A stretch of DNA of 50,491 nucleotides from Brachionus plicatilis (lineage: Eukaryota; Rotifera; Eurotatoria; Ploima; Brachionidae), in assembly GCA_010279815.1 (NCBI GenBank), contig QEOQ01000519.1, forward strand, positions 505,332 through 555,822, read 5' to 3'. The translations under genes were made by a program, and so were the position numbers. Positions 14,170 to 24,556 of this stretch are shown here, piece after piece. The notes beneath the pieces are model-generated. The model saw nothing but the letters and a program-made list of their open reading frames with translations. It made no database searches and was not told where the DNA came from. The first letter of the stretch is position 1. Each line of letters opens with the position of its first letter.

Positions 14170-17100
14170 TCATTCAACATTTATTAGCAAAATTTTGCAT
14201 ACCATCTTTCCTTCGTGTGGTTCTTTTTTTGAACTTAAACCTTGTTTTCTTCTAAGATCTCTTTTTAATGACCGCAAGGAAACTTTTGCAAGTGTCCATG
14301 CTCGTGCCGGTGTGGTATCTTTTGGTAAAAAAGATGCAATCGCCTCACCTTCAATTAACAAAAAATTCTTTTAAAATTAAAACACCTAGAAATAAAAATA
14401 CTTTTTATTAATTCCATTATGGAACTTTCAAGCTGATTTACTTCATGTTGAAGTAGAAAATCTTCGCCAAATTTTTTTGAAACTTCCTCTCGAACAAACT
14501 TATTAAACTGTGCCTGTTCCTCTAAAAATAACAAAATGAAAATAAATAAAAAATTAAATTTGTATCTACTATTTAGATGTCTTTTCTGATTTCCTGCTGA
14601 ACTAGAGCTAGTTGTCAAATTGGTTGGGACCGGTTTTAGATTTATTTCTGTTTCAAAATCTTCCAAGTCATCCTCATTTCCATTCCAAGATGATGAATTG
14701 GAAAAATTCTAATAATATATTTGAAATTTTCGTTTTGGTTTTAGCATTATTAGATAGTTTACGAAAGTATTAGTTAAGACATCTAATGAAGTATTCAGAG
14801 CATCATTGTGTTGTAAAAGAGTTGTCTTATTGGAATTGTTAATCAACTTGAACAAAAAAAATAATTTTATTTTTCTCTAAATTTATGACAAAAACTTTAA
14901 TCTATTTACATTTTGATTTGATCTTTGTTTATTTATGTTATTATTTGATGAATTCTGATCGTTATGACTTGTTAAACTGTTGTTATTTTGCTGGGTCGAT
15001 TGATTTTGTTGTATGTTTTGAGCGTTGGTCGATTGAATGGTCGCCATAGAATTTGGTGTTGTATTCGATGAAGAATTAGCTGAGGATACTGCTGAAAATG
15101 GATTGGAAAGCTGGTATGTAGAATGAGACAAGGGATTGCCATTGCTATTGAGAACTGTTAAAACGTTCAAATTTCCTGGTATCAAAGATTCATTTTTCAC
15201 TCTAGAATACAAAGTCAAAATAGTTTATTTATTTAAGTAGAAGCATTTTGGTACCCTATAATTTGAAAAGTTTTGTCTTTTCCGAGTTGAATTTGGTGAG
15301 TTTGTGGTTGAAGCTGCTGTGAATTTATGTTCAGCAAATTAGGATTTGCTGAAATCAATATGTTTCCTGAGTTGTTACTTGTAAGAGATGCTGGACTTGA
15401 AAATGATGCTGATTGATCACTCCAATTTCTAAAGATTTTAAAAAAATGGTCTAAATATTTTATACTACAATGGTCTCAAAAATAGAAAAATATTTTTGAA
15501 TCTAACATTGTGAAATTCGGTTTAAATAGAACAAAATATTTCCTTTTTTTCGAAAAATTAAAAAAAAGTAAAATAACACTTTTTTAACCTAAAAGCACAA
15601 AACATAAAAAAGATTTGTTATTTTTATAGGTTTGATTGATTAAATTATAAGAAAATTAAAGAATTAATTAATTTTAAGTTAAAAAGTTGTTGTTGAAATT
15701 TTTAATCTTCAATTTTTTGTTGGATTTGTATTGATTTTGAGAAAGATTTAGTAATTTTAATTGTTCAAAAATCAATCAAAGTAAGGTGCCCCAAACGGTA
15801 AACCGTAGTTTAGCTGAATGAATTTTTGGAGATTTTTAAAATTTATTTTCTTTCGTAATTTTTTATGCTGAATTCAAATTTTGAATTAGTTTGTGTAAAG
15901 GAATTTTTATTTTGTTCGAAAACGACAACAGAAACTTACTAATTTAATATGATACTTTTTAAAAGAATTCTAAGTACAAAAAATATTTACATAACCTGGA
16001 AAAAATTATTTTAGAAATCATCTTTGATAAAATTACACAAAATTTATTTGTCTTCTGGACTGAGATTTTTTTTGTCCCTCCCCAAGTTTTAGTTTATTTT
16101 GATTAAAATCAATTTTAAAACGTTTTTATAATTCCTATTTCTCGCTTGGAACTTTTTTTAGCCAAAAAAAAATCAGATTTATATACTTTGGACTTTCCTC
16201 TTTAAAACAAAGCTTTCCGTTTATTGACTGGATCTTTTATATTTCCTGTTGATTAAAGTAAAAACCTAATTTTGTTATAAAATAAAATGGGAAGAGTAAA
16301 AAGTAATGAAGTTTTTAATTTAAGATAAATTATTTTTCTTTAATTTTATTTTTCAAAGTTTAAGTTGTAGAGATAAAAATGGAACCTACAAAGGATTAGT
16401 AAATATATGTAAAGAATTAGGGTTAATAGATGAGAGAGAAAAACTGCTAGATCATCAGGCTTTTAACAGTAAAAATACGCATCCTCAAAAACTTGCTAAA
16501 GATAACAGCTCTTAGATGCCTTTTTGTCTTGAATATCACTGCGAATTGAACCAAATTGAAGGACTTTGGTGCTTTTTAAAAACTAATGTTAGAAAAAACA
16601 ATGATCACGATTTTAGCAAGCTTTTAGACCCTATTAATGACGGATTAAGACTTTTTGAAGACAAAAAACTAAACGGTAAATTTTGGAATATATTTTGGTC
16701 GGCTTTAGATATGTATTCCAGTGGTTCAATTTACCAACAAGTTTTAACTGAATTATTCGTGGAAAAATCAAGCAGTAACACTCAATTTCATAAGAAAAAA
16801 TAAAAATTTTTATACCAAATTAAATATTGTAACTTAGTTAAATTAATTTCAATTAAAAATCTCAATAATTTTTAATAAATTCTTCAAATATTAAAATATG
16901 TTTTAGTTTGTAGTTTTATATATCTGAATTATGAAACAAACCGAATAAAAAAAAAAGCTTTATTTTACTTGAAATAAGTCTAGGTACAAAATAAAGAAAA
17001 ATTAGGGTTCCGATAATTTTAATCTATTTGGATTTTAAAGACAAAAATTTCAAAATTTTTTTTTTTTCCTATAAAAAAAAACTCTAAAAACATACTGCAG

Positions 17101-18179
17101 GAATACAGATTTGTGTTTCTGGTAAAAAAAATGTAAATTTTCAGAATTACTCAAAAAAAAATTTTCAAAATACCCTTAAAAATACTTAAATTAAAAAGGC
17201 CCTTTAATGACACGAAAAAAAATGAAACCATGAATTTTTTATGACAAATTTGAATTATTCATCATGAAAAACCAAAAACTGAATTTTTTATCAATTTTTA
17301 AGTCATTTTGACTTACTACGGTTTATCATTTTGGGCACCTCAAAAGAAGAGAAAATTTTTTTTTAAATAATCATTTTATAGTGTAAATTAAAATTTGAAT
17401 TTGATTTAATTTTTTTTTTTACTTTTCCGCTTCTTTTCGTATTTGCTTGAGACTGTCGCAAAATTGTTCGGCATATTTTTCCAGCTGATTTTTCATTGCC
17501 TCTATTTTCATTTGAATATCGTTTTGAATCGAATTAAAATAGTTGTCAAAATTTTCCATGGCAATGTTTTGACTTTGTATCTTTTCTGATCATTTCGATT
17601 AAAAAAAACAAAAAAAAATTTAGATTAATTTGAGAGCTTAGTTTTGTTTTTTAACTTACGTTCAAGTACATACATCGAGTCTTCCAGCTGTTTACTAAAA
17701 TTCTGATTCAAATCGGCAAAATTTATTTTCAAAAATGTCTGTAAATTTTTATTCGAAATTAATTTACTCGTATCGTTGGGAACTTTATGAATGCCATTAC
17801 AATAAGGACATTTTAAATTTCTGTCACTGTCTTTAGCAGATAAAATACAATCAAGGCAAGCACTTGATCCACATTCGAGTAAGCGGGGGTCGTTTATGAC
17901 ATGAAATGGTGTTACCAATTTGCACATTATCATCTCTATTAAAGCAGTGCCATTGTTGCTCACTTTTATGATGCCATTTTCAGAATTAGTTACCGACGAG
18001 GCATTTGAAGTAGCCCCGATTGCGCTGGCAGTAGCTGTCAGACTAGGTATTGATGTGATTAATATTGAAGGATTCTGAGATTGGCTTTGATTGTTAACTG
18101 ACTGACTTGTGTTTCCATTGCCTGAATTGTTATGCTTACTGGAATTGCTTGATGAATTGGACTGTTGGTTGGCCATCAT
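14170..18179 (-). CDS. RING-like zinc finger protein with Ser/Asn/Gln-rich middle and a charged C-terminal block
   Basis: On the minus strand, exons 18179-17660, 17585-17423, 15428-15255, 15201-14910, 14846-14763, 14708-14570, 14521-14402 and 14348-14170 join in phase to about 556 residues. Residues 1-70 are Asn/Ser/Gln-rich. Residues 86-130 are a degenerate RING: C86, then LEC(103)GSSAC(108)LDC(111) and KC(124)PYC(127), with the usual His replaced by Ser. A coiled coil follows to about 227. The middle is low complexity. The C-terminal exons hold a dense block (LLQHEVNQLESSIMELIK, then FLPKDTTPARAWTLAKVSLR, then LKRDLRR) that looks conserved but is not recognised. The second exon could end at a TAA at 17419, giving a 228-residue RING protein alone. 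I prefer the joined model because exon 15428-15255 has an acceptor but no start, and the phases match. The joining intron carries a transposon. Confidence 0.6.
15784..17340 (+). mobile_element. DNA transposon relic (1.56 kb) with TIRs and a DDE transposase remnant
   Basis: Terminal inverted repeats AGGTGCCCCAAACGGTAAAC... at the left and ...GTTTATCATTTTGGGCACCT at the right bound the element (about 26 bases with a few mismatches). Inside, a plus-strand frame from about 16356 to 16803 reads KGLVNICKELGLIDEREKLL, then after an in-frame TAG at 16513, CLEYHCELNQIEGLWCFLK and a tail. The H-CELN-IEG-W motif is the C-terminal DDE/DDD region of eukaryotic transposases (DDE_3 type). The catalytic N-terminal part is missing. 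The element lies inside an intron of the minus-strand RING-like gene. The target duplication is not clear. Confidence 0.75.
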
Positions 18180-18653
18180 TTGTTTTGTATTCAAAATTGA
18201 CTGAGTACAAGATTTCTTGTATAATTTCGAAGCCTTAATTTAGTCAAGTTTTAAGGCAAAATATGCTATTTATGCGTGTGTTGTTGATTCGTGATCGAAG
18301 CTAAATAGAGTGAGTAGAAATTTTTGAAATAATAATTAAGTTTATTTTATTTCAAATTTAACTCACTCGTATACTCACACTAATACACACATACACAATT
18401 CACAGTATTTTGGGCGCAGAAAAAATATTTTTATTCTGCGTAATTTTTTAACTTAATTTAACTTAACCGAATATTTTTTTCTTTTTAATAGAACATGTCT
18501 ACGCTTTAATTAATTTTAAATGTTTTTGGATGCAACAAAAAAATTGGAATCAATTTTTCTTATCATATTTTTGTTGGTTTTTGATCGGGTTTGGTGAACA
18601 AAATAAATTTAAATAATTAGTTTTTAAAAATTTTTTATTTAAAAAAAATAAAT
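18180..18653. other. Spacer between the RING-like gene and LRRC45
   Basis: Both flanking genes are on the minus strand. This spacer should contain the LRRC45 3' UTR and the RING-like gene's promoter. A short alternating tract rich in CACAC/ACTCACT lies near 18360-18400. Nothing else is seen. Confidence 0.4.
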
Positions 18654-21600
18654 CTACATATTGTTTAAAACTTGTGATGGTTTAAAAAATTCGTTGAAGA
18701 TAGCGTGTACTTTTTTATTTCTTTCATTGTCTTCTTCTTTAAATTTATTTATGTTGTCTTCCAAGGTTTTTATTTTCACGATCAGTTTTTCGTTTTCGAT
18801 TGCAAAATTTTTCACGGCTATTTCTTTATCAGCCTCTAATCCTTTACACATTCATTCATTAATGGTTTTAAATTTAAAAAAGACAAAAAGATCAAAATAA
18901 TACTTTTTATTTGAAGTTCTTGGTCATTTACTTTTCCCTTAAATTCATCTACTTTATCTATTTCACTTTGAATCATTCTGACTCTTCGCTCATAATCAGA
19001 TTTTAATCTATCATTATTTTGTACCAATTCCACATCTTTCTCATGAACTTGCTATAAAAATTTTTTTTAGCGGATTGTCATTCTAAATTGGTGTTCATAA
19101 AAATTGGCGCAATTTCAAAAATATTTTGATCTAATATAGCTAGATTTATTTCATCAAATTTTTACTAAAGGTCTAATCTTTTAATATAAAATTAACAAAA
19201 AATATTTAGAAAAGTTTGCAAGTTTTTTTTTCGCACATTTGATGCTAACAAAGTGATTCCATCATATTATTTGAAAAGTCGTCAATGTGAAATTTTTTTA
19301 CAAAAAGTAAAAACGATAAAATTTTTTTATAATTTTTTTTCAAAAATGATCCTGCAAAAAGCATAATATTTTACAAACTTGTTCAAACGAATTCAAAACT
19401 CTGCAATTTTTCTCATATTTTTATCAAATATGTTTTGATGGTGTACATTTTACAGAGTTTTGAATTCGTTTGCACAATATTGTACCTTTATTGCTTAATT
19501 AGAAAGAAAAATTTTAACGATTTTACTTTTTTGTACTGTAATTTCTGTACCAAAATTTCAAATTGTCGAAAAGTTATAGTTAAAAAAAGATAACTATTAG
19601 ATGTTCAGCATGTTTTTCTGATAGATAATATGATGAGTATTAAAAAAGCTATATATCATAATTTTATAAAGAGATTCATAATTGGTTTTTTTGAAACAGT
19701 TTGTCATTTTTTTCTCACAAAAAATGCCTAATTTTTATAAACTATTTTTTGTTTATATAAAAAAATTCATCGATAAAATACTTATCTCTTTCAAAACAAA
19801 AATTATTTTTACTATTTGAAAATTTAAAAATTCCAATAAAATTATTTGTATTTATTTGATATATTCAATTCATACAAAATACTGGATAAGATTTGGTTAA
19901 TACTATTAATTTTTTAAAAAATTGTAATTTATAAATAATTATTAATTACTGTACATATTTTGTAACAGCACAAGAACTAAACGCCCACGAACTTTGATTT
20001 GTTGTCAAGAAAAATTGAATTTTCATGCCTTAAGATAGAAAAGATGAAAAATTTATATATTTAAAAGCCGAAATTTTCAATTTTGATTTTAAAGAAAATC
20101 TATGAGTCTTTAAATAGTTCTGTAGAATGTGTCAGCTGATACAAAATTTGTACCACACAAATTAAGTCTCTGCAAAGAATGTGAAATTTATTTTTAAAGA
20201 TTTTCTAATAAATTTAGTGCTTTACAGACTTGCAGAGTTTTTTTAGAGACTTGTGTGATACAAAGTTTGTATCTGCTGATACATTTTGCAGAACAATTTT
20301 TAAGTCATAGTAATATAAGGGCAATTTGAAGTTTAAGATCAAATTTTGAGGCTCAAAATGGTCAAATCAAATAAATCTGTTAAATAAATTTTAATTTTTA
20401 AATTGAATTAGTGCAGAGGTAAATTTTCTGTTGGAACATACTTAGTTAAATCTAAAGGTAAAAGTCTGCAAAAGTCTGCAAAAAATTATCCACTTAAAAT
20501 AGCATCATTTCAATTGTGAGCACTCTGCAATTTGCATTTTGATATCGTTTTATTTATCAAAGTATGTTAAATCCAAAAATGTTTCTTTGAATTATTTCTA
20601 TCAAGAAATCAGACTTGTGCCTAAGTCGAAAAATTAAGTCATTTTTAAGTCATTTTAAAGTCAAGTCATTTTAGTCAAGTCAAGCCAAGTCAAATGACTT
20701 GACTTTGACTTACTGACTTACGCACAAGTCTGTAAGAAATAAAAAATTATTTAATAATTCTAGTTTGATTTGATCATTTTGAGCATCGAAAATTGATCAT
20801 AAACTCCAAATTGCCAAAAAAAGTTATTTCATTTTAAAATTTTTGTTTTTGATCTTTGTTCCAAAATTCACAATGCCAATGTTCATGTAATATGAAAAAA
20901 TTTAAAGAAAATAAGTTATAAAAAAAATAAGTGAATGGTAAAAAACTTGAGAGATGGAGGAGGAATATATTTTTGGTTAAAAGAATTAATTGAGTAAAAA
21001 AAATGTGATTCATTTGATAAATACTGTGCAAACATCCTTTATATTAAGATAAGATAGAAATTCATTTAGAACTTTTCTTGGATATCTAAAAGAGATGTGG
21101 ACAATTTATTCTAGGAGGTGATTTTAATGCAATTGAAGCACATTTCTCAGATAACATTGTTTTAAGTCTCAGAATTTACTTACTTAGGTTTTACTTAAAC
21201 CAACAATTAAGTTTTCTAACTAATATCGATAAGTTAAATGAACAAATTTTAACTTATAAAATTTTTTTTTTGATTTTTGTACCAAAATTCACAATGCCGA
21301 AATTTTAGAAATATTTTTGTTCATTTAATATAAAAATTGTTCACCCAATCCTTTTTTAATTCACCTTTTCGTGGCCCAAAAAAATTAGCTGAACTTATAG
21401 TTCACTAAACCAGAGAACAAGAATTAGCGAACAATAGTTCATCTATTCGACTAGATCTTCTTATAGCACGCAAAGATTTATGATACTTATGAGTTTATAC
21501 GTGTAGTTTTTTTTAATCCTTCTTATGTTATCTATCAGAAAATACATTAAACATTTAATAATTAAATTTTCGATTTAATGAACTTTTTAAATTCAAGAGA

Positions 21601-24305
21601 TGGGTTTATAAGTTTTCTCCAGTTATACAAAGAAATAAATTGTGCCAACCTTGACCATCTGTTAAATAAAATGTAAAAAGATCAAAAAATACATTTCTAA
21701 GCGATTCATTGTATCTTTTTAAAGATTCTATTTCAAGCGATTGTGATGTTAATTTTTGTTGAAGCTCTAAAAGCTGCACACTCATTTTATTATTATCAAG
21801 CATTAAATCATCTTTGGAAGATTGGAGCATGCGAACTTTTTCTTCTAGCTCTTTTCGCCTAAGGTTGTCTTCTTGCTGTAGCTTAACCCTAAAATCATTG
21901 ATCTCTTGGTCGTGAACAAGTTTTTCTGTGGCCATGGTTGATTTCAAGTTGTCTATTTCCTAAATTCAAATCAAATTTATTTAGTAGATTTATTTGGTAC
22001 AATAAATGTGATGTGACTAACATCTTTTAGTGAGTGTTTAATATTTTCTAACTTATTGATGCGGTCCTTTAAATTACGCTCTATACTTTCAAAGTCTTCT
22101 TTCAGTCTTTGCATGTCTTTTTGTTTATTAGCTTCAAATTCTTTTAATTCATCTCGATGCTTTTGTTTGAGTCGTCTTGCTTCTTCGTCTAAAACATTCA
22201 TTTTTATTTGATACTCTGCACTGCCTTGAGCTAATTTTTCTTTTGACTCAAACGATATCACTTGAAATTCCTGACATTTGCGCTCAAGATCCCTGATTTT
22301 TTCACACTGTTTGTCAAATTTGCCATTTATTTCGTTTAGCTCGCGCTCAATTCTATTTCTTTCATTGATTAGGTCTTCTTTTTCGCTTTTTGAAATCGAA
22401 TTTATCTTTTTCAATTCATTCTCTTTGTCCAGTTGAAATTTTTTCAAAGTGTGTTCTAACTCTGAGGATTTTTGTTCGGCTAGAGCTAAATTTGCTTCTG
22501 CAATAGATAATTTAGAACTCATGGCATTCATTGAATTCATGCGGTCTTCAAGAGCGTTCTGTAATTTTTTCATTTTTTCCGTCATGATTCTGTTTGTTTT
22601 GCGGACGGCTTCTTCTTGGATATCTATTTTGTTCAGTAGGACGTTTACTTGTTTGTCTTTTTGAAACTGAATGTTGTGAAGTTCATTGGCAAGCTTCATA
22701 TTTCGATTGCTGTATTCTTCATGGCATCTTTTCTGCTCAGAGTTATTTGTTATTTTAAGATCTTGAAAGAAAATTATTTTTTTTTTAATTTAAAGAAAAT
22801 TTTTTTTTTATCCTAAGCTTACGTATGGAATCGACCAAGTCTTCTGGTATATTGTTTCCGTTTAGTTCTAATTTGGTTAGAGTAAAATTTTTTTTTAAAG
22901 CTGAAAGCAACCCTTTGGCACCGACCATGCCAATATTGTTCCATCGAAGGTCTTGAACAAAATGCGAAGATTTTATTTTGATCAAATTATTTTAAAAAAA
23001 TTAATTTTTTTTTTAAACTATTTTACACTGTTGATATGGTCATTTTAATTTAAGATTTTCTGCTAAAATGCAGTTTGACTCTAATTTTATTTAGAATTAA
23101 AACACAACAAAAAAATGATTTTTTAATAATTAAAAAAATAAATAATTTTTTTTCTTTTTTTTAATAATCAATAATTAACTTTGGTATTTTTATAAAATAA
23201 CTATGTTTTTGTAATTGAATTTTTTCACTAAAATTGAATAAATATTTTTTCGTAAAGATAAAAAAAAGATCAAGTGAAATTTTAGTTCAAAAATTACAGC
23301 ACAAAGAAGAAAAATTTAATCATTTTTTTTCTATTTGCACAAAAATCGTTCTGCAAAAACTCTGTAATTTTCTGTAAAAAATGCCAAAAAAGGTTTGATT
23401 AAATTATGGAATGCCACGGAAAGATATTTTAAATTCCCAATTTTTTGGAAAATTACTAATAAAGTCAATTTTAGGTCTTAAAATGTTTAACTTAGGTCAG
23501 TTTTCGAAATTTTACGCAATTTTACATAAAAAATGTTAAAATGGCCAATGATAATCTCAACATTATGATGAAGTATTTTTTCTTACCTAAATGTTGAAGA
23601 ATTTTATTATTTTCAAAAACAGTGGACAATTCAAGAGCACTGTTGAAGTTAATTTGATTATTTCGTAGATCCAAAAACTTAAGCGAACCATTCATTGATA
23701 AACTTTCGCAGAATTTTGAAAAATTGTTAAACTCATCTAGACCTAATGAATTCCATTCCAAAGTTAATCTTTCGATAAATAACAATAGTTAAAAAAATAT
23801 TTTTGTTTCTAGTTAAAAAAATATTACGATATTATTGAGCTGTTCTGTCTTAATAATTTAGCCAAATGCTGTGTTCCTTCGCCGTGAATATTGTTGCCCT
23901 TTAAAATATTAGAATAATTAAAAAATGAAAAATATTAATTGATTGATTTACTCTTAATTCTAAACTTTTGACAGTTGAATTGTTTATCAAAGCATTACAT
24001 ATGTACTCAAGAGCTAATTCAATATTTAGAATAAAATTTAAAAAATGCATCCAAAAATGTATCATACCATAATTGGTCAAAAAGCAATCATTTAATTTTA
24101 GATTTACAATTTTTTGGTCTCTCGAAAGTAGTTTTCCCAATATCATGCAACTTTTTTCAGTCAATTGATGAGAAGAAACATCGAAAAAATGAGTTGTATC
24201 ATCTGATAATAAATTTAAACGCTTTAACTCCGATTTTATACATTCTTGTGGTTCAACATTGTATGTTTTGCAGTACTCCAAGTAAAGTGCTCTTAAATCT
24301 TCCAT
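18654..24305 (-). CDS. LRRC45: LRRC45 orthologue (centrosome linker LRR/coiled-coil protein)
   Basis: Nine exons join in perfect phase on the minus strand: 24305-24068, 24013-23952, 23898-23828, 23768-23587, 22951-22823, 22761-22022, 21959-21693, 19051-18904 and 18841-18654, giving 674 residues (the human protein is about 670). It starts MEDLRALYLEYCKTYNVEPQ, matching the family N-terminus. Five LRRs follow with diagnostic SLTLEWNSLG, LDLRNNQI, LDLRWNNIG and NGNNIPEDLV. From about residue 240 to the end it is one long coiled coil (exon 6 alone encodes about 246 residues). In vertebrates LRRC45 sits at the proximal ends of centrioles and helps hold centrosomes together; that role is inferred here. 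Intron 7 is 2.6 kb and full of repeats. The others are 53-635 nt. It is divergent from the next gene, 251 bp away. Confidence 0.93.
19245..19570. repeat. Foldback element family 2, copy in LRRC45 intron 7
   Basis: Two arms face each other: CAAACGAATTCAAAACTCTG near 19384 and CAGAGTTTTGAATTCGTTTG near 19453, with outer parts (TGAAATTTTTTTACAAAAAG on the left and TACTTTTTTGTACTGTAATT on the right) roughly complementary. The sequence resembles the better-preserved copy at 35590-35938 (shared TAATTAGAAA, GTAAAA and TACTGTAATTT blocks). Confidence 0.6.
20105..20305. repeat. Hairpin-forming inverted repeat in LRRC45 intron 7
   Basis: The left arm (TGTCAGCTGATACAAAATTT, then CACACAA, then GTCTCTGCA) is matched in inverted order by the right arm (TGCAGAG, GAGACTTGTGTGATACAAAG, GTATCTGCTGATACA). 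Arms are about 75 bp around a 50-base centre. It ends just before the next MITE. Confidence 0.65.
20320..20815. mobile_element. MITE family 1, copy B
   Basis: Inverted ends GGCAATTTGAAGTTTAAGAT and TGATCATAAACTCCAAATTGCC match the family 1 termini. Subterminal repeats (CAAAATGGTCAAATCAAA versus TTTGATTTGATCATTTTG) extend the pairing. The centre is filled with AAGTCA/TGACTT units (about 20630-20730) that form a further hairpin. It lies in LRRC45 intron 7. No target duplication is preserved. Confidence 0.7.
23275..23400. repeat. Probable partial copy of foldback family 2 in an LRRC45 intron
   Basis: GTGAAATTTTAGTTCAAAAATTACAG, a TTTGCACAAAAAT block and a GCAAAAACTCTGTAATTTTC block occur in the order seen in one arm of the copy at 35590-35938. 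The similarity is partial and the stretch is A/T-rich. Confidence 0.4.
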
Positions 24306-24556
24306 TTTGGGTAAAATTTTTCGAAAAATATTTAAAATTGATTCTATTCACATTTTGAAAAGAATTTTTAAAGATAACATTCACATCTTAATTCTCAATT
24401 AAACTGTTGCTATGCTACATACTACTTTTAAACCAAAAGTAAGCCAAAATGTTAATAAAGATTTAAATAATTACAGGAATTATAAGCTCGATTTGAAATT
24501 TTTCATTTTTTCTATTTTCTCAGAAAAAAATTCACTTTCATCATTTTTTTAACAAC
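24306..24556. promoter_or_regulatory. Divergent (head-to-head) promoter region
   Basis: This 251-bp spacer separates the start codons of LRRC45 (minus) and the next gene (plus), so it must serve both unless one 5' UTR extends beyond it. No specific element can be named with confidence. Confidence 0.5.
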
